64,000 nucleotides of DNA, taken from contig NZ_AXVJ01000025.1 of assembly GCF_000482465.1 (NCBI RefSeq), forward strand, positions 290,472-354,471, given 5' to 3'. Position numbers and translations under genes: made by a program. Source of the stretch: Runella limosa DSM 17973 (GTDB lineage: Bacteria > Bacteroidota > Bacteroidia > Cytophagales > Spirosomataceae). Of this stretch, positions 16,122-25,096 are shown one piece after another. A model generated the notes under the pieces. The model was not told where the DNA came from. It saw only the letters and a list, made by a program, of their open reading frames with translations, and did not search any database. Positions within the stretch are counted from its first letter, which is position 1; each line of letters starts with the position of its first letter.

Positions 16122-16469
16122 ATGGCTATCATGATTACTGACGAATGCATCAACTGTGGTGCATGTGAGCCAGAATGTCCGAATACTGCAATATACGAAG
16201 GAGGTGTAGAATGGACCTTCGCGGGAGGAACTGCCCTTGAAGAAATCGACTACGGCGACGGAACCGTTGTCAGTGCAAAAGTAAAGCAAAAACCTGTTTC
16301 AGACGAGTTTTACTATATCGTAACCGATAAGTGTACAGAATGCGTAGGTTTCCACGAAGAACCACAATGCGCCGCTGTATGTCCTGTTGATTGCTGTATT
16401 CCAGACCCTGACAACGAAGAAGAGGACGAAACGCTTCTTGCGAAAAAAGCCTGGATGCACGGCGAGTAG
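16122..16469 (+). CDS. 2[4Fe-4S] ferredoxin, Allochromatium-like type
   Basis: The 115-aa cytosolic electron carrier has first-cluster cysteines C9, C12, C15 and C19 ([12 protein letters not shown]). Second-cluster cysteines are C71, C74, C83 and C87 ([21 protein letters not shown]). The eight-residue insertion between the second and third Cys of cluster II (C74 to C83) is diagnostic of the Allochromatium vinosum/Pseudomonas ferredoxin type, which has very low redox potentials. An extra 30-residue loop separates the two motifs, and the tail is acidic. It is divergent from the LuxC-type reductase, with 132 bp between starts. Confidence 0.95.
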   Translation: MAIMITDECINCGACEPECPNTAIYEGGVEWTFAGGTALEEIDYGDGTVVSAKVKQKPVSDEFYYIVTDKCTECVGFHEEPQCAAVCPVDCCIPDPDNEEEDETLLAKKAWMHGE

Positions 16470-16504
16470 TCGGGCAACGACATTACATTTTGACACCAAT
16501 ATGC

Positions 16505-16536
16505 AAAAGCCGCTCCGTTCGCGAAGCGGCTTTTTT
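16505..16536. terminator. Bidirectional terminator
   Basis: AAAAGCCGCT (16505-16514) pairs with AGCGGCTTTT (16525-16534), with a 10-nt loop followed by more T. It lies between the ends of two convergent genes (ferredoxin and the secreted 160-aa protein) and fits termination from both sides. Confidence 0.9.
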
Positions 16537-16566
16537 GTTTCTACGGCTTGACTAATGATTCATCGG

Positions 16567-17049
16567 CTAGTCTTTATGGTCGATGTTTTCAAGAATTTTA
16601 AGCGCTTCTTTTTCGGCTTCTTCGTCTTTGTCGTCAAACGTGATTACGATAAAAAAGTTGGTGCGGCTTTTGAGATCGACCACTCCCGCCAGCATTACTC
16701 GGTCACCATCTTTAAATCCTTCTACGTAATAGCCCGCAAAGTCGCCGTTTTTGAACGCTTCTTCTTCATCCACTTCTTGTAACTTGAGCTCTTTGGCAAG
16801 CTCAACCGTCGCTTCGTCCATGTCTTCTACCGCAAGTTTTTTCTGGTTCCAGATGTACATGAACAATTCCATGCCATCGCCTTTCATTTCAAACTCGTTG
16901 CTGGTATTTTTTACAATTTTAAAATCGCGCGGAACCGTGATTTCGATGTTATATTGCTCCCAATAATAGGTCTTATCGACCACGGAAGTAAAGGCAAAAA
17001 AGGAGCTGATAACTGCTAACGGAAGCAGCATTCGGAAAATGTTTTTCAT
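16567..17049 (-). CDS. Small secreted protein of unknown function
   Basis: The 160-aa product has a signal peptide (MLLPLAVISSFFAFTSVV). Its compact alpha/beta domain begins YWEQYNIEITVPRDFKIVKN and contains ELFMYIWNQK, FAGYYVEGFKDGDRVMLAGVVDL and FFIVITFDDK. The tail is acidic and alternates Glu/Lys. The strand order resembles small lipoprotein or PsbP/Mog1-like folds, but I do not recognise the family. It is a single gene with its own terminator region downstream. Confidence 0.75.
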   Translation of the reverse strand: MKNIFRMLLPLAVISSFFAFTSVVDKTYYWEQYNIEITVPRDFKIVKNTSNEFEMKGDGMELFMYIWNQKKLAVEDMDEATVELAKELKLQEVDEEEAFKNGDFAGYYVEGFKDGDRVMLAGVVDLKSRTNFFIVITFDDKDEEAEKEALKILENIDHKD

Positions 17050-17195
17050 ACAGGTAAATTAGCTGAGGTTAATTGGTAAAGTTAGAGAAAGTTCAAGCCG
17101 TGAGTTGAACAAACGAAAGTAAATATATTCTCATTATCAACCAAATATGTATCACTTCAACATATAAAGGTATATTTTACTCCTTTTTTTCTTCC

Positions 17196-19700
17196 TTACC
17201 AAAATCGTTTTCTCTTTCCCCATTTAAAGCCTTCAAACCAGCCGACACTGATCAAACTTACCAAGCCAACAAAATATAACTGACTCAAATACAGCGGAGT
17301 AAGCCTGAAAAAATTTGCTAAAATTGGAACATACACCAGCCCCGCCAAAAGCACGATAGTTATCCCAATCACGCCCAGCAATAAGTTATTTTTATACTTA
17401 AAACTCTCAATCACTGAGTCATAAAAAGACCGATTGGCGAGCGTCAAAAAGATGTTTGCAATCACTAGCGTGGTAAACACCATCGTCCGAGTTTGGTCTT
17501 CAGAATACCCCTGTCGAACTGAATATTGGTAGATAAACAAAGTTCCAGCCGTAATCATCAGCCCTTGTACAATGCTAATCGACAACTCACGAAGGTTCAA
17601 AAACGTGGTCGTCATCGGGCGGGGAGGTTGGTGCATACTGCGTTTTTCGAGCGGTTCATTTTCATAAACAATCGAGCAAGTCGGCCCCATGATTAGTTCC
17701 AAAAAGATGACGTGAACGGGTGTAAAAATGGCGGGATACACCCAACCTAGCAACAGCGGCAGCGCCACGGTTAGAATAATGGGAATGTGAATGGAAATAA
17801 TGTATTGAATGGCTTTTTTAAGGTTATTATAAATTTTTCGCCCTGCCGCTACAGCATCCACCATTTTACCAAAATCATCGTCCACCAGAATCAGCGAAGA
17901 GGCTTGTTTGGCAATCTCCGAGCCCCGTTTTCCCATCGCAATTCCGATGTGAGCCGCTTTGAGGGCAGGGCCATCGTTTACTCCATCGCCCGTCATTCCC
18001 ACTACCTGCTGTTGGGCTTTCAACGTATTGATAATCTTCAACTTTGCTTCAGGAAACATACGGGTAAATAGCGTCGTTGCTGCGATTTTCTTCTCGGCGT
18101 CTTCGGGAGAAAGGCGTAGCAACTCCTCTCCCGTCAATGGTGGGGACGAACTCCTGAAATGCGCCTGTTTGGCGATGGCCTCCGTCGTCAGGGAATTGTC
18201 TCCCGTAATGATTTTTAGCTGAATGCCTGCGTCGTAGAACTGCTTAAACACCTTGGCGATATTATGTTTTGGCGGGTCGTAAAAACCAACTAACCCTAAA
18301 AACTCAAACGCCAACTCTTGTTGGTTTTCGGGAAACGTTTTGCCTTCAAAAGAAGACACGCCTACCCCGAGCATCCGCAGTCCATCGGCGGCAAAAGCTG
18401 CGACTTGACGGTGTACTTTTTCTTTTTCTTCGTCGCTCAACGTAGAATGACGCAGGAGTGCTTCGGGCGCTCCTTTGCAAGCAATAATTCGTTTTCCAGG
18501 CTGATTTTCAAAGACATGGGTCATCATCGGCGGCTTACCAGAAAGTGGATATTCGTGTACCAACCGAAACTCCGAGCGCTCATCTTTTTCCGTCGATTGG
18601 CGGTAAGCTTCGTGTAAAGCTTTTTCCATGGGGTCAAAGGGCGCGGGCTCACTAGCCCACATGGCCACTTCAATCAGTCGGCGAGCAGGTGCATTTTGCC
18701 ACTGATTTTCACCCAAAACAGCCCCACTTTCGTTGACATACAAACGATGCAATGCCATTTTATTTTCGGTAATTGTTCCCGTTTTATCGGTACAAATCAC
18801 TGTGGCCGAGCCCAATGCTTCCACGGTTTGGGTCTGCTTCACGATAATACCTTGCTGCATGAGCCGCCAAGCCCCAAGCGCCATAAACGTAGCGAAGGCC
18901 ACGGGAATTTCTTCGGGTAACACTGACATTGCAATGGTCAAACCTTTGAGCAAACTGCCTAAAATATCGCGTGATTGGAAATAGTTAATCCCCCAAATCA
19001 ATACAAAAATAACCGCCCCAACTGCCGCCATCCGTTTTACAAACTGGTCGATTTGAAGCTGTAAAGGTGTTTTTTCGGTTTCAATCGTTGCCAAAGAAGT
19101 GCCGATTTTTCCCAAACGAGTGTGTTGCCCCACGGCTGTTGTTTCAAACACCCCTTGCCCCGACTGCACCAATGCCCCCTGAAACACCTGATTATTTTCG
19201 GCATTTTGAAGTTCTTTGTGGACCGCAAAAGCTTCGCCCGTCAGGATGGACTCATTGACCGAAAAATCGTGAATTTGGAGCAACGTACCATCCGCAGGAA
19301 TGAGTTCACCCTCCGATACCACTACCACGTCTCCGACCACAATCTCACCCGAAGGAAGCTCTACTACCTCATTGTTTCGGATAACCGTCGTAGAAGCCTG
19401 GGTGTATGATTTGAGGGCTTCTAGGGCTTTTTTACTGCGCGAATCTTGGTAAAACGAAATCGCCGACACCACCAAAATCGCCCCCAGCATAAAAAAACCT
19501 TCGGAGAGTTCATTGAGCGAAAAATAGATGACGGTACAAGCTACCAGCAAAATAAACATCGGCTCGGTAACAGTTTCTTTGAGGGCTTCCCACCAAGCAC
19601 TATTGGAAGTATCTTGAAGGGCATTCGTACCATTTTCCCGCCGCGATTGCTCGACTTGGGCATCGGTAAGACCTTGGAATGGATAAGGATGTGAAGACAT
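17196..19700 (-). CDS. P2-like cation-transporting P-type ATPase
   Basis: The ATG at 19700 starts MSSHPYPFQGLTDAQVEQSRRENGTNAL, the normal cation-ATPase N-terminal domain, and gives an 834-aa product. The phosphorylation site is Asp305 (CTDKTGTITENK). ITGDN, TGDGVNDGPALKAAHIGIAMG and two C-terminal membrane blocks are present. The M4 ion site reads VLPEEIPVAF rather than the SERCA PEGLP, and M6 carries FLELIMGPTCSIVYENEP. The acidic M4 and missing Asn/Asp pattern in M6 make the transported ion uncertain (Ca2+, Mg2+ or other). It is divergent from the acylase gene, with 121 bp between starts. Confidence 0.92.
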   Translation of the reverse strand: MSSHPYPFQGLTDAQVEQSRRENGTNALQDTSNSAWWEALKETVTEPMFILLVACTVIYFSLNELSEGFFMLGAILVVSAISFYQDSRSKKALEALKSYTQASTTVIRNNEVVELPSGEIVVGDVVVVSEGELIPADGTLLQIHDFSVNESILTGEAFAVHKELQNAENNQVFQGALVQSGQGVFETTAVGQHTRLGKIGTSLATIETEKTPLQLQIDQFVKRMAAVGAVIFVLIWGINYFQSRDILGSLLKGLTIAMSVLPEEIPVAFATFMALGAWRLMQQGIIVKQTQTVEALGSATVICTDKTGTITENKMALHRLYVNESGAVLGENQWQNAPARRLIEVAMWASEPAPFDPMEKALHEAYRQSTEKDERSEFRLVHEYPLSGKPPMMTHVFENQPGKRIIACKGAPEALLRHSTLSDEEKEKVHRQVAAFAADGLRMLGVGVSSFEGKTFPENQQELAFEFLGLVGFYDPPKHNIAKVFKQFYDAGIQLKIITGDNSLTTEAIAKQAHFRSSSPPLTGEELLRLSPEDAEKKIAATTLFTRMFPEAKLKIINTLKAQQQVVGMTGDGVNDGPALKAAHIGIAMGKRGSEIAKQASSLILVDDDFGKMVDAVAAGRKIYNNLKKAIQYIISIHIPIILTVALPLLLGWVYPAIFTPVHVIFLELIMGPTCSIVYENEPLEKRSMHQPPRPMTTTFLNLRELSISIVQGLMITAGTLFIYQYSVRQGYSEDQTRTMVFTTLVIANIFLTLANRSFYDSVIESFKYKNNLLLGVIGITIVLLAGLVYVPILANFFRLTPLYLSQLYFVGLVSLISVGWFEGFKWGKRKRFW

Positions 19701-19821
19701 GAGCAAAACGATTTGTGATTTCTTTTTGTGCTTGAAAGAGGAATTGATAAGTTTGCTAAAACTACAAAATATGCGGGATTCCGCACCTGATTTCATCCAC
19801 AAACTCCTTTTAATAACCCTT

Positions 19822-22005
19822 ATGAAATACTTACTTTTACTTTTCTGCTTACCTCTTTCACTCTTCGCGCAACGTTTTACGAAAGCCGAGATAGCCCGTT
19901 ATGAGCAGCAAGCCAAGCGCGTGACCATCGTTCGCGATAATTGGGGGATTCCGCACATTTACGGAAAATCCGACGCCGATGCTGTTTTCGGATTGCTCTA
20001 CGCCCAGTGCGAAGATGATTTTAAGCGGGTAGAAATGAACTACATAGAAAAACTAGGCCGAACAGCGGAGCTTAAAGGCGAATCGGCACTGTACAACGAC
20101 CTCCAAATCAAACTCTTGATAGATACTACCGAAGCCATTTCGGATTACAAAAAAGCTGAACCGTGGCTCAAAAAATTGCTTCAAGCTTACGCCGATGGCA
20201 TTAATTATTATTTGTACAAACACCCTCAAACCAAGCCCGCCCTTCTTCAACGTTTTGAGCCTTGGTACCAGCTACTTTGGACCGACGGTAGCATTGGGGC
20301 CATCAGTACGGCCGATTTGAGCGTGGCAGAGTTAAAAAACTTTTACTCGGGCGAGGTCACGGCGGCCATCGCTCCCCCCAAAGACCCCGAACACCAAACG
20401 GGTTCAAATGGGTTTGCTTTTGGCCCATCTATCACGGCCTCGGGCAACGCCATTTTGTACATTAATCCCCACGTAACATTTTATTTTCGTCCCGAGGTAC
20501 AAGTTGTAAGCGACGAAGGGCTTCACGCTTACGGTGCCGTTACTTGGGGACAGTTCTTTGTTTATCAAGGGTTTAACAAATATTGCGGTTGGATGCACAC
20601 TTCTTGTAACGTGGACGTAGCTGATATTTATGCCGAAAAGGTAACCAAGAAAGGGGACGCGTTTTTTTACGAATACAATCAGCAACTCAAACCCGTTGCG
20701 GAAAAGAAAATCACTATTAAGTATTTAGACAACAACGAATTAAAATCAAAAACATTCACCACCTATTTTACCCACCACGGCCCCGTTATGGCCAAACGCG
20801 AAGGAAAATGGGTGAGTTTGCGCTCGTTTAACCGTTCCATGACCAGTCTTGTGCAAAGTTGGCAACGCACCAAAGCCAAAGGGTTTGAAGAATACAAAAA
20901 AACAATGGAGTTGAAAGGAAATACGTCTAACAACACCGTTTTTGCCGACAACAAAGGCAACATCGCCTACTGGCACGGCAACTATGTACCTATCCGTGAC
21001 AACGCCTTGAATTGGTCTAAACTCATGGACGGAACGACCCCCGCTACCGAATGGAAAGGATTGCACCCCGTGAACGAAACCGTACACATTTACAACCCCA
21101 CCAACGGCTGGATTCAGAACTGCAATTCGACGCCTTTTACTGTCTCAGGCCCAGCAAGTCCTAAACGAGAAAACTACCCACCGTACATGGCGCCCGACGG
21201 AGAAAACTTCCGAGGAATCAACGCAGTTCGGGTATTGAGTAACCAAAAAGGGTACACACTGGACAAAGTCATTGAGGCTGGCTACGACACCTATTTATCG
21301 GCCTTTGAGGTATTGGTTCCTGCGTTGGTAACATCGTTTGAGAAAAATGTAAAACCCAGCGATTCTCTCTATACTTCGCTGGCCGAAGCGGTGCAATTGC
21401 TGAAAAAATGGGACTACCACGTCTCCGAAAACTCAGTAGCGACCACCATCGCCATTGAATGGGCGCAAAAATTGACACCCACGATCACGCGTTTGTACAT
21501 CGACCAAGGTGAGCGCGACCAAGTGGAAAATACCAAACTTTTTGCCGCTAACGCTACCTTGACTCAACTTACCACTCCCCTACTCGCTACATTGGCCGAA
21601 TTGAAAACAAAGTTTGGAAAATGGCAAATGCCTTGGGGAGAAGTCAATCGTTTTCAGCGCCTTACCAATGATATTCAATCCAAACACGACGACGCCCAGC
21701 CTAGCTATCCTGTCAAGTATGCCTCGGCGTTGTGGGGAATGTTGCCATCGTACAACAGCCGCCCCTACGCAGGTACCAACAAACGCTACGGCGTCAGTGG
21801 CAACAGTTTTATCTGTGCCGTTGAGTTTGGGCCACGCATCAAAGCAAAATCGCTCTTAGCGGGAGGAAACAGCGGCGACCCTGCCTCAAAACACTTCAGC
21901 GACCAAGCCGAAATGTACACCCAAGGAAAATTCAAAGAAGTTCTATTCTACAAAGAGGACGTCCTCAAACACGCCGAACGAACGTATCACCCTGGACAGC
22001 CGTGA
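19822..22005 (+). CDS. Penicillin-acylase family (Ntn) amidohydrolase
   Basis: The ATG at 19822 gives a signal peptide (YLLLLFCLPLSLFAQ) and a 727-aa precursor. The alpha-chain motif is VRDNWGIPHIYGKSDADAVFGL. The spacer ends at HQTGSNGFAFGP, where Ser195 would become the N-terminal nucleophile after autocleavage. The beta-chain shows NPHVTFYFRPEV and HTSCNVDVADIY. The family includes penicillin G acylase, AHL acylases (PvdQ, QuiP) and cephalosporin acylases, and the sequence does not settle which amide is cut. Quorum quenching or peptide/antibiotic amide scavenging are both possible. The protein is periplasmic. Confidence 0.9.
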   Translation: MKYLLLLFCLPLSLFAQRFTKAEIARYEQQAKRVTIVRDNWGIPHIYGKSDADAVFGLLYAQCEDDFKRVEMNYIEKLGRTAELKGESALYNDLQIKLLIDTTEAISDYKKAEPWLKKLLQAYADGINYYLYKHPQTKPALLQRFEPWYQLLWTDGSIGAISTADLSVAELKNFYSGEVTAAIAPPKDPEHQTGSNGFAFGPSITASGNAILYINPHVTFYFRPEVQVVSDEGLHAYGAVTWGQFFVYQGFNKYCGWMHTSCNVDVADIYAEKVTKKGDAFFYEYNQQLKPVAEKKITIKYLDNNELKSKTFTTYFTHHGPVMAKREGKWVSLRSFNRSMTSLVQSWQRTKAKGFEEYKKTMELKGNTSNNTVFADNKGNIAYWHGNYVPIRDNALNWSKLMDGTTPATEWKGLHPVNETVHIYNPTNGWIQNCNSTPFTVSGPASPKRENYPPYMAPDGENFRGINAVRVLSNQKGYTLDKVIEAGYDTYLSAFEVLVPALVTSFEKNVKPSDSLYTSLAEAVQLLKKWDYHVSENSVATTIAIEWAQKLTPTITRLYIDQGERDQVENTKLFAANATLTQLTTPLLATLAELKTKFGKWQMPWGEVNRFQRLTNDIQSKHDDAQPSYPVKYASALWGMLPSYNSRPYAGTNKRYGVSGNSFICAVEFGPRIKAKSLLAGGNSGDPASKHFSDQAEMYTQGKFKEVLFYKEDVLKHAERTYHPGQP

Positions 22006-22006
22006 G

Positions 22007-22118
22007 GAGGGTTTCTCAAAACCCGACGCTACATCCGTACAAGGGGTTTCTCAAAACGTGAAGAGGGTTTCTCAAAACCCGACGCCACATCTGTACAAGG
22101 GGTTTTTCAAAACCCCGC
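22007..22118. repeat. Two 56-bp tandem units with GGGTTTCTCAAAACCC hairpins
   Basis: Units 22007-22062 and 22063-22118 match closely. Each contains a GGGTTTCTCAAAACCC minihairpin, a spacer GACGCYACATCYGTACAAG, and a second GGGGTTTYTCAAAAC element. A further copy of the core hairpin (GGGGTTTCTCAAAACCCC) lies at 45051-45068. It sits straight after the acylase stop and could act as a terminator or mRNA 3' structure. Confidence 0.85.
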
Positions 22119-22144
22119 TTAATTTTTAATTCAAGATTTATTAA

Positions 22145-22360
22145 ATGGAAGGTTTTAACCCCAATTTGCTCCAAGAATTAGTAGAAATGAAAATGCCTTT
22201 CGGGAAATACAAAGGAGTAACGCTTTGCGATTTGCCTGAGCCTTACTTGGTCTGGTTTCATGCCAAAGGTTTTCCTGCGGGAAAATTAGGGATGTTGCTT
22301 TCTACCTTGTATGAAATCAAGGTCAATGGGTTGGAGCACCTGTTGAAGCCGTTGAGATAA
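22145..22360 (+). CDS. DUF3820 family small protein
   Basis: This 71-aa protein matches the DUF3820 pattern: MPFGKYKGVTLCDLPEPYLVWF near residue 19, then GFPAGKLGMLLSTLYEIKVNGLEHLLKPL. The MPFGKYKG...LP..YL.WF signature is also found in C-terminal extensions of exonuclease-like proteins, which hints at a nucleic-acid-linked role. No biochemical function is established to my knowledge. It is followed by a strong hairpin terminator. Confidence 0.85.
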   Translation: MEGFNPNLLQELVEMKMPFGKYKGVTLCDLPEPYLVWFHAKGFPAGKLGMLLSTLYEIKVNGLEHLLKPLR

Positions 22361-22362
22361 AG

Positions 22363-22395
22363 ACCTTCCCGAAAATTCAAAACTTTCGGGAAGGT
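22363..22395. terminator. Hairpin of the ACCTTCCCGAAA family
   Basis: ACCTTCCCGAAA (22363-22374) pairs perfectly with TTTCGGGAAGGT (22384-22395). It lies between the convergent DUF3820 and cyclase genes, so a bidirectional terminator is likely. The same arm sequence recurs three times at 31131-31182. Confidence 0.8.
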
Positions 22396-22405
22396 TACTA
22401 AAGTC

Positions 22406-23455
22406 CTACGCAATTACTTCATAAATCATCAATGGATTTGCCTTGTTTTTAAGCGTTACTTCGCCAATAGGCTTGCATTGAAATGATTCTTTGATGTTGT
22501 CGTACGCACTTTGGCCAATCACAATTTGACCTGGCTTGGCCGCCGACTGAAAACGTTGGGCTACGTTGACGGTGTCGCCAATAACCGTATAATCCAAACG
22601 GCGCAAAGACACCGAGCCAATATTGCCCGAAATCATTTCGCCAGAATTAATACCAATCGCCACGCGCGGCATAAAGGTACTGTGATTCAACAAGTTTTCT
22701 TCGATTTCCTCGATATGGGCACGAACCGCCAAGGCTGCCTCAACGGCATGATCAAGGTGATATTCCCCTCGAAAAACCGCCATTACAGCGTCACCCATAA
22801 ACTTGTCAACGTGCCCACCTTGCGCAATGATTTCTTTCACCATCACGTCAAAATATTTATTGATGAGCTTCACCACCGTATCTGCGTCCACGTTTTCGGT
22901 GATGGCTGTAAATCCGCAGATGTCGATAAACATGACAGTAGCCTCCACAAGTTCGTTGGCCATCAGCGAAGACTCAAACTCCTGCCGATTCATAAAATTC
23001 AGCACGTTTTCATCGACATACATCCTAAGGATATTGTTCTCCTTGATGGCCTGTAAGGTATCGCGCAGGTGCTTTACGTGTTGAAGCGTTTTTTCGACGG
23101 TTACTTCCAAATCGTCAAAATTGACAGGTTTACAGACAAAATCAAACGCCCCGCGATTCATGGCCGTACGAATATTGTCCATGTCGCTATAGGCCGATAC
23201 CATCACCACTTTGATGAGCGGGCTCAATTCGTTGACTTTGCTCAACAGCGTCAATCCATCCATCACAGGCATGTTTATGTCGCTCAACACCAAGTCGATA
23301 TTTGACTCTTTTTGAATCACTTCTATGGCTTCGGCGCCGTTGGGAGCGAAATGAAACTCGTAGGAACCCTCCCGAATTTTGCGCCTAAATTTCTGTTTAA
23401 TAAGCAATTCCAAATCGCTTTCGTCGTCCACGACGAGCATTTTGGCTTTTGTCAT
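22406..23455 (-). CDS. Response regulator with class III adenylate/guanylate cyclase output
   Basis: The 349-aa product has a receiver domain (acid pocket DDE at 10-12, Asp59 in LVLSDINMPVMDG), a short coiled linker, and a class III nucleotidyl cyclase catalytic domain at about 160-349. Metal-binding Asp residues lie in MFIDICGFT and KFMGDAVMAVF. The transition-state Asn and Arg are in GDTVNVAQRF. The Lys in DKFMGD and the Asp/Thr pair in YTVIGDT favour ATP over GTP. All catalytic residues appear intact, so it should make cAMP under phospho-control. Its start overlaps the upstream REC gene stop by 4 bp, and no kinase gene is adjacent. Confidence 0.93.
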   Translation of the reverse strand: MTKAKMLVVDDESDLELLIKQKFRRKIREGSYEFHFAPNGAEAIEVIQKESNIDLVLSDINMPVMDGLTLLSKVNELSPLIKVVMVSAYSDMDNIRTAMNRGAFDFVCKPVNFDDLEVTVEKTLQHVKHLRDTLQAIKENNILRMYVDENVLNFMNRQEFESSLMANELVEATVMFIDICGFTAITENVDADTVVKLINKYFDVMVKEIIAQGGHVDKFMGDAVMAVFRGEYHLDHAVEAALAVRAHIEEIEENLLNHSTFMPRVAIGINSGEMISGNIGSVSLRRLDYTVIGDTVNVAQRFQSAAKPGQIVIGQSAYDNIKESFQCKPIGEVTLKNKANPLMIYEVIA

Positions 23456-23826
23456 AACGATTCGAAGAGTTTTTGTTTCAGACTGGAAAAATCTATTGGT
23501 TTATTTAAAAAATCATCGGCTCCAAACTGCTTCGCTTGGTTGTAGTTTTCTTCGTCGTTGTAAGCAGTAATCATCATAATCGTCGGTGGCGACATCGGAT
23601 GTGTACTACGAATTTTTTTGAGAAGCTCGATACCGCTCATTCCTGGCATGTTAATATCCGACAAAATGAGCACAACTTCCGACAAATGGTCTTTGAGAAA
23701 GTCGAGGGCTTCTTCCCCCGAATACGCGAAGTTGAAGTTCAGTGCGCCGCTTCGGATTTCGCGCCGAAAGCGTTGTTCAAAAAGGGTTTTTATGTCGTGT
23801 TCGTCGTCAACAACTAGGATTTTCAT
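23452..23826 (-). CDS. Single-domain response regulator (REC only)
   Basis: The ATG at 23826 gives a 124-aa CheY-like protein (MKILVVDDEHDIKTLFEQRF) with phospho-acceptor Asp57 in LILSDINMPGMSG and the conserved TAYND and NKP loops. It has no output domain. Its sequence closely parallels the receiver of the cyclase encoded 4 bp downstream (FEQRFRREIRSGALNFNFAYSGEEAL versus KQKFRRKIREGSYEFHFAPNGAEAI), so the pair arose by duplication. It may act as a phosphate sink or partner for the cyclase. Confidence 0.9.
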   Translation of the reverse strand: MKILVVDDEHDIKTLFEQRFRREIRSGALNFNFAYSGEEALDFLKDHLSEVVLILSDINMPGMSGIELLKKIRSTHPMSPPTIMMITAYNDEENYNQAKQFGADDFLNKPIDFSSLKQKLFESL

Positions 23827-23941
23827 AGGGTTGCAGCAGGTTTTGCAGGTGTAATAATACAAAAAATGTTGGAAACTAAAGTAGGAAACCCATAGTTAGA
23901 AGAGAAAGACATAAGGCCATGTCGAATAAATTTTCTGTTAT

Positions 23942-25096
23942 ATGAACAATTTTCAATACCATAATCCCGTGCGCGTCCTGTTCGGGAAAGGACAAATAGC
24001 CCAACTTCCAAAACAAATCCCTACGCAAGCCAAAGTGATGCTTACCTACGGCGGCGGAAGTATCTTCAAAAACGGGGTATATGACCAAGTAAAAGCTGCC
24101 CTCAGTGGATACACAGTGGTAGAATTTGGCGGTATCGAAGCCAATCCGACCTACGAAACCCTCATGAAAGGCGTTGAGATTGCCCGTCGAGAAGGCATTG
24201 ATTTCTTGCTTTCCGTAGGTGGAGGTTCGGTGCTAGACGGCACCAAATTTATGGCCGCCGCCATTCCTTTTGAGGGAACAGACCCGTGGCAAATCGTAGC
24301 CAACCGTGCCAAATTCACCAAAGCTCTTCCCATCGGAGCCGTACTGACGCTGCCTGCAACTGGCTCAGAAATGAACTATTACGCGGTGATTAGTCGCCAA
24401 GAAACGCAGGAGAAAAAAGGCATGGGTAATCCGTTGGTCTATCCTCAGTTTTCGGTGCTTGACCCCGAAACCACTTTTTCTTTGCCACCACGCCAAATCG
24501 CCAACGGCATTGCCGATGCGTTTACGCACGTTATGGAGCAATACATGACCTACCCCGTGCGGGCCGAAATGCAAGATCGGATGTCAGAAGCGGTATTGCT
24601 CACCCTCATCGACGAAGGCCCTAAAATGTTGGCCAACCCTACTGATTATGATGCCGCAGCCAACATCATGTGGGCAGCGACCATGGCCTTGAATGGCTTA
24701 TTGGCCGCAGGCGTTCCTACCGACTGGGCTACGCACCAAATCGGCCACGAACTCACGGCCTTGCACGGCATCGACCATGCTCGTACGTTGGCGGTAGTGT
24801 TGCCTCATTTGTTGGAAATTAAGAAAGATAGTAAGCACGAGAAATTGCTACAATACGGACGTAGGGTGTGGCAACTAACGGGCACTGATGAGGAAGTAGT
24901 GGCGGGCGCCATCCAAAAAACGGCCGATTTTTACGAGTCGTTGGGGATTCCTACCAAAGCTAGTTCGTATGACATCCCAACCAGTACCGTCAGCGAAGTG
25001 GTACAACGTTTTGAAGCCCGGGGCATGAACTTTGGCGAGCATGCCGATATTACGCCTCAGGTGGTGGGCGAAATTTTGGCCCTTAGTTTGGCCTAG
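23942..25096 (+). CDS. yqhD: Iron-containing alcohol dehydrogenase, YqhD-like
   Basis: The 384-aa type III (Fe/Zn) alcohol dehydrogenase starts NNFQYHNPVRVLFGKGQI. NADPH-binding GGGS motifs lie at LTYGGGSIFKNG and LSVGGGSVLDGTKF. Metal ligands are Asp and His in GIADAFTHVMEQYMTYP, and two His in HQIGHELTALHGIDHARTLAVVLPH. YqhD enzymes reduce short-chain and reactive aldehydes with NADPH, protecting cells from lipid peroxidation products. The last 4 bp overlap the stop of the convergent LytTR gene, an extremely tight arrangement. Confidence 0.93.
   Translation: MNNFQYHNPVRVLFGKGQIAQLPKQIPTQAKVMLTYGGGSIFKNGVYDQVKAALSGYTVVEFGGIEANPTYETLMKGVEIARREGIDFLLSVGGGSVLDGTKFMAAAIPFEGTDPWQIVANRAKFTKALPIGAVLTLPATGSEMNYYAVISRQETQEKKGMGNPLVYPQFSVLDPETTFSLPPRQIANGIADAFTHVMEQYMTYPVRAEMQDRMSEAVLLTLIDEGPKMLANPTDYDAAANIMWAATMALNGLLAAGVPTDWATHQIGHELTALHGIDHARTLAVVLPHLLEIKKDSKHEKLLQYGRRVWQLTGTDEEVVAGAIQKTADFYESLGIPTKASSYDIPTSTVSEVVQRFEARGMNFGEHADITPQVVGEILALSLA

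Noticed and set aside
14967..16469. Bioluminescence (lux) operon
   Set aside because: Only a LuxC homologue is present, with no luxA, B, D or E. The neighbour is a ferredoxin.
22007..22118. CRISPR array
   Set aside because: There are only two 56-bp units, with no constant repeat/variable spacer pattern and no cas genes.
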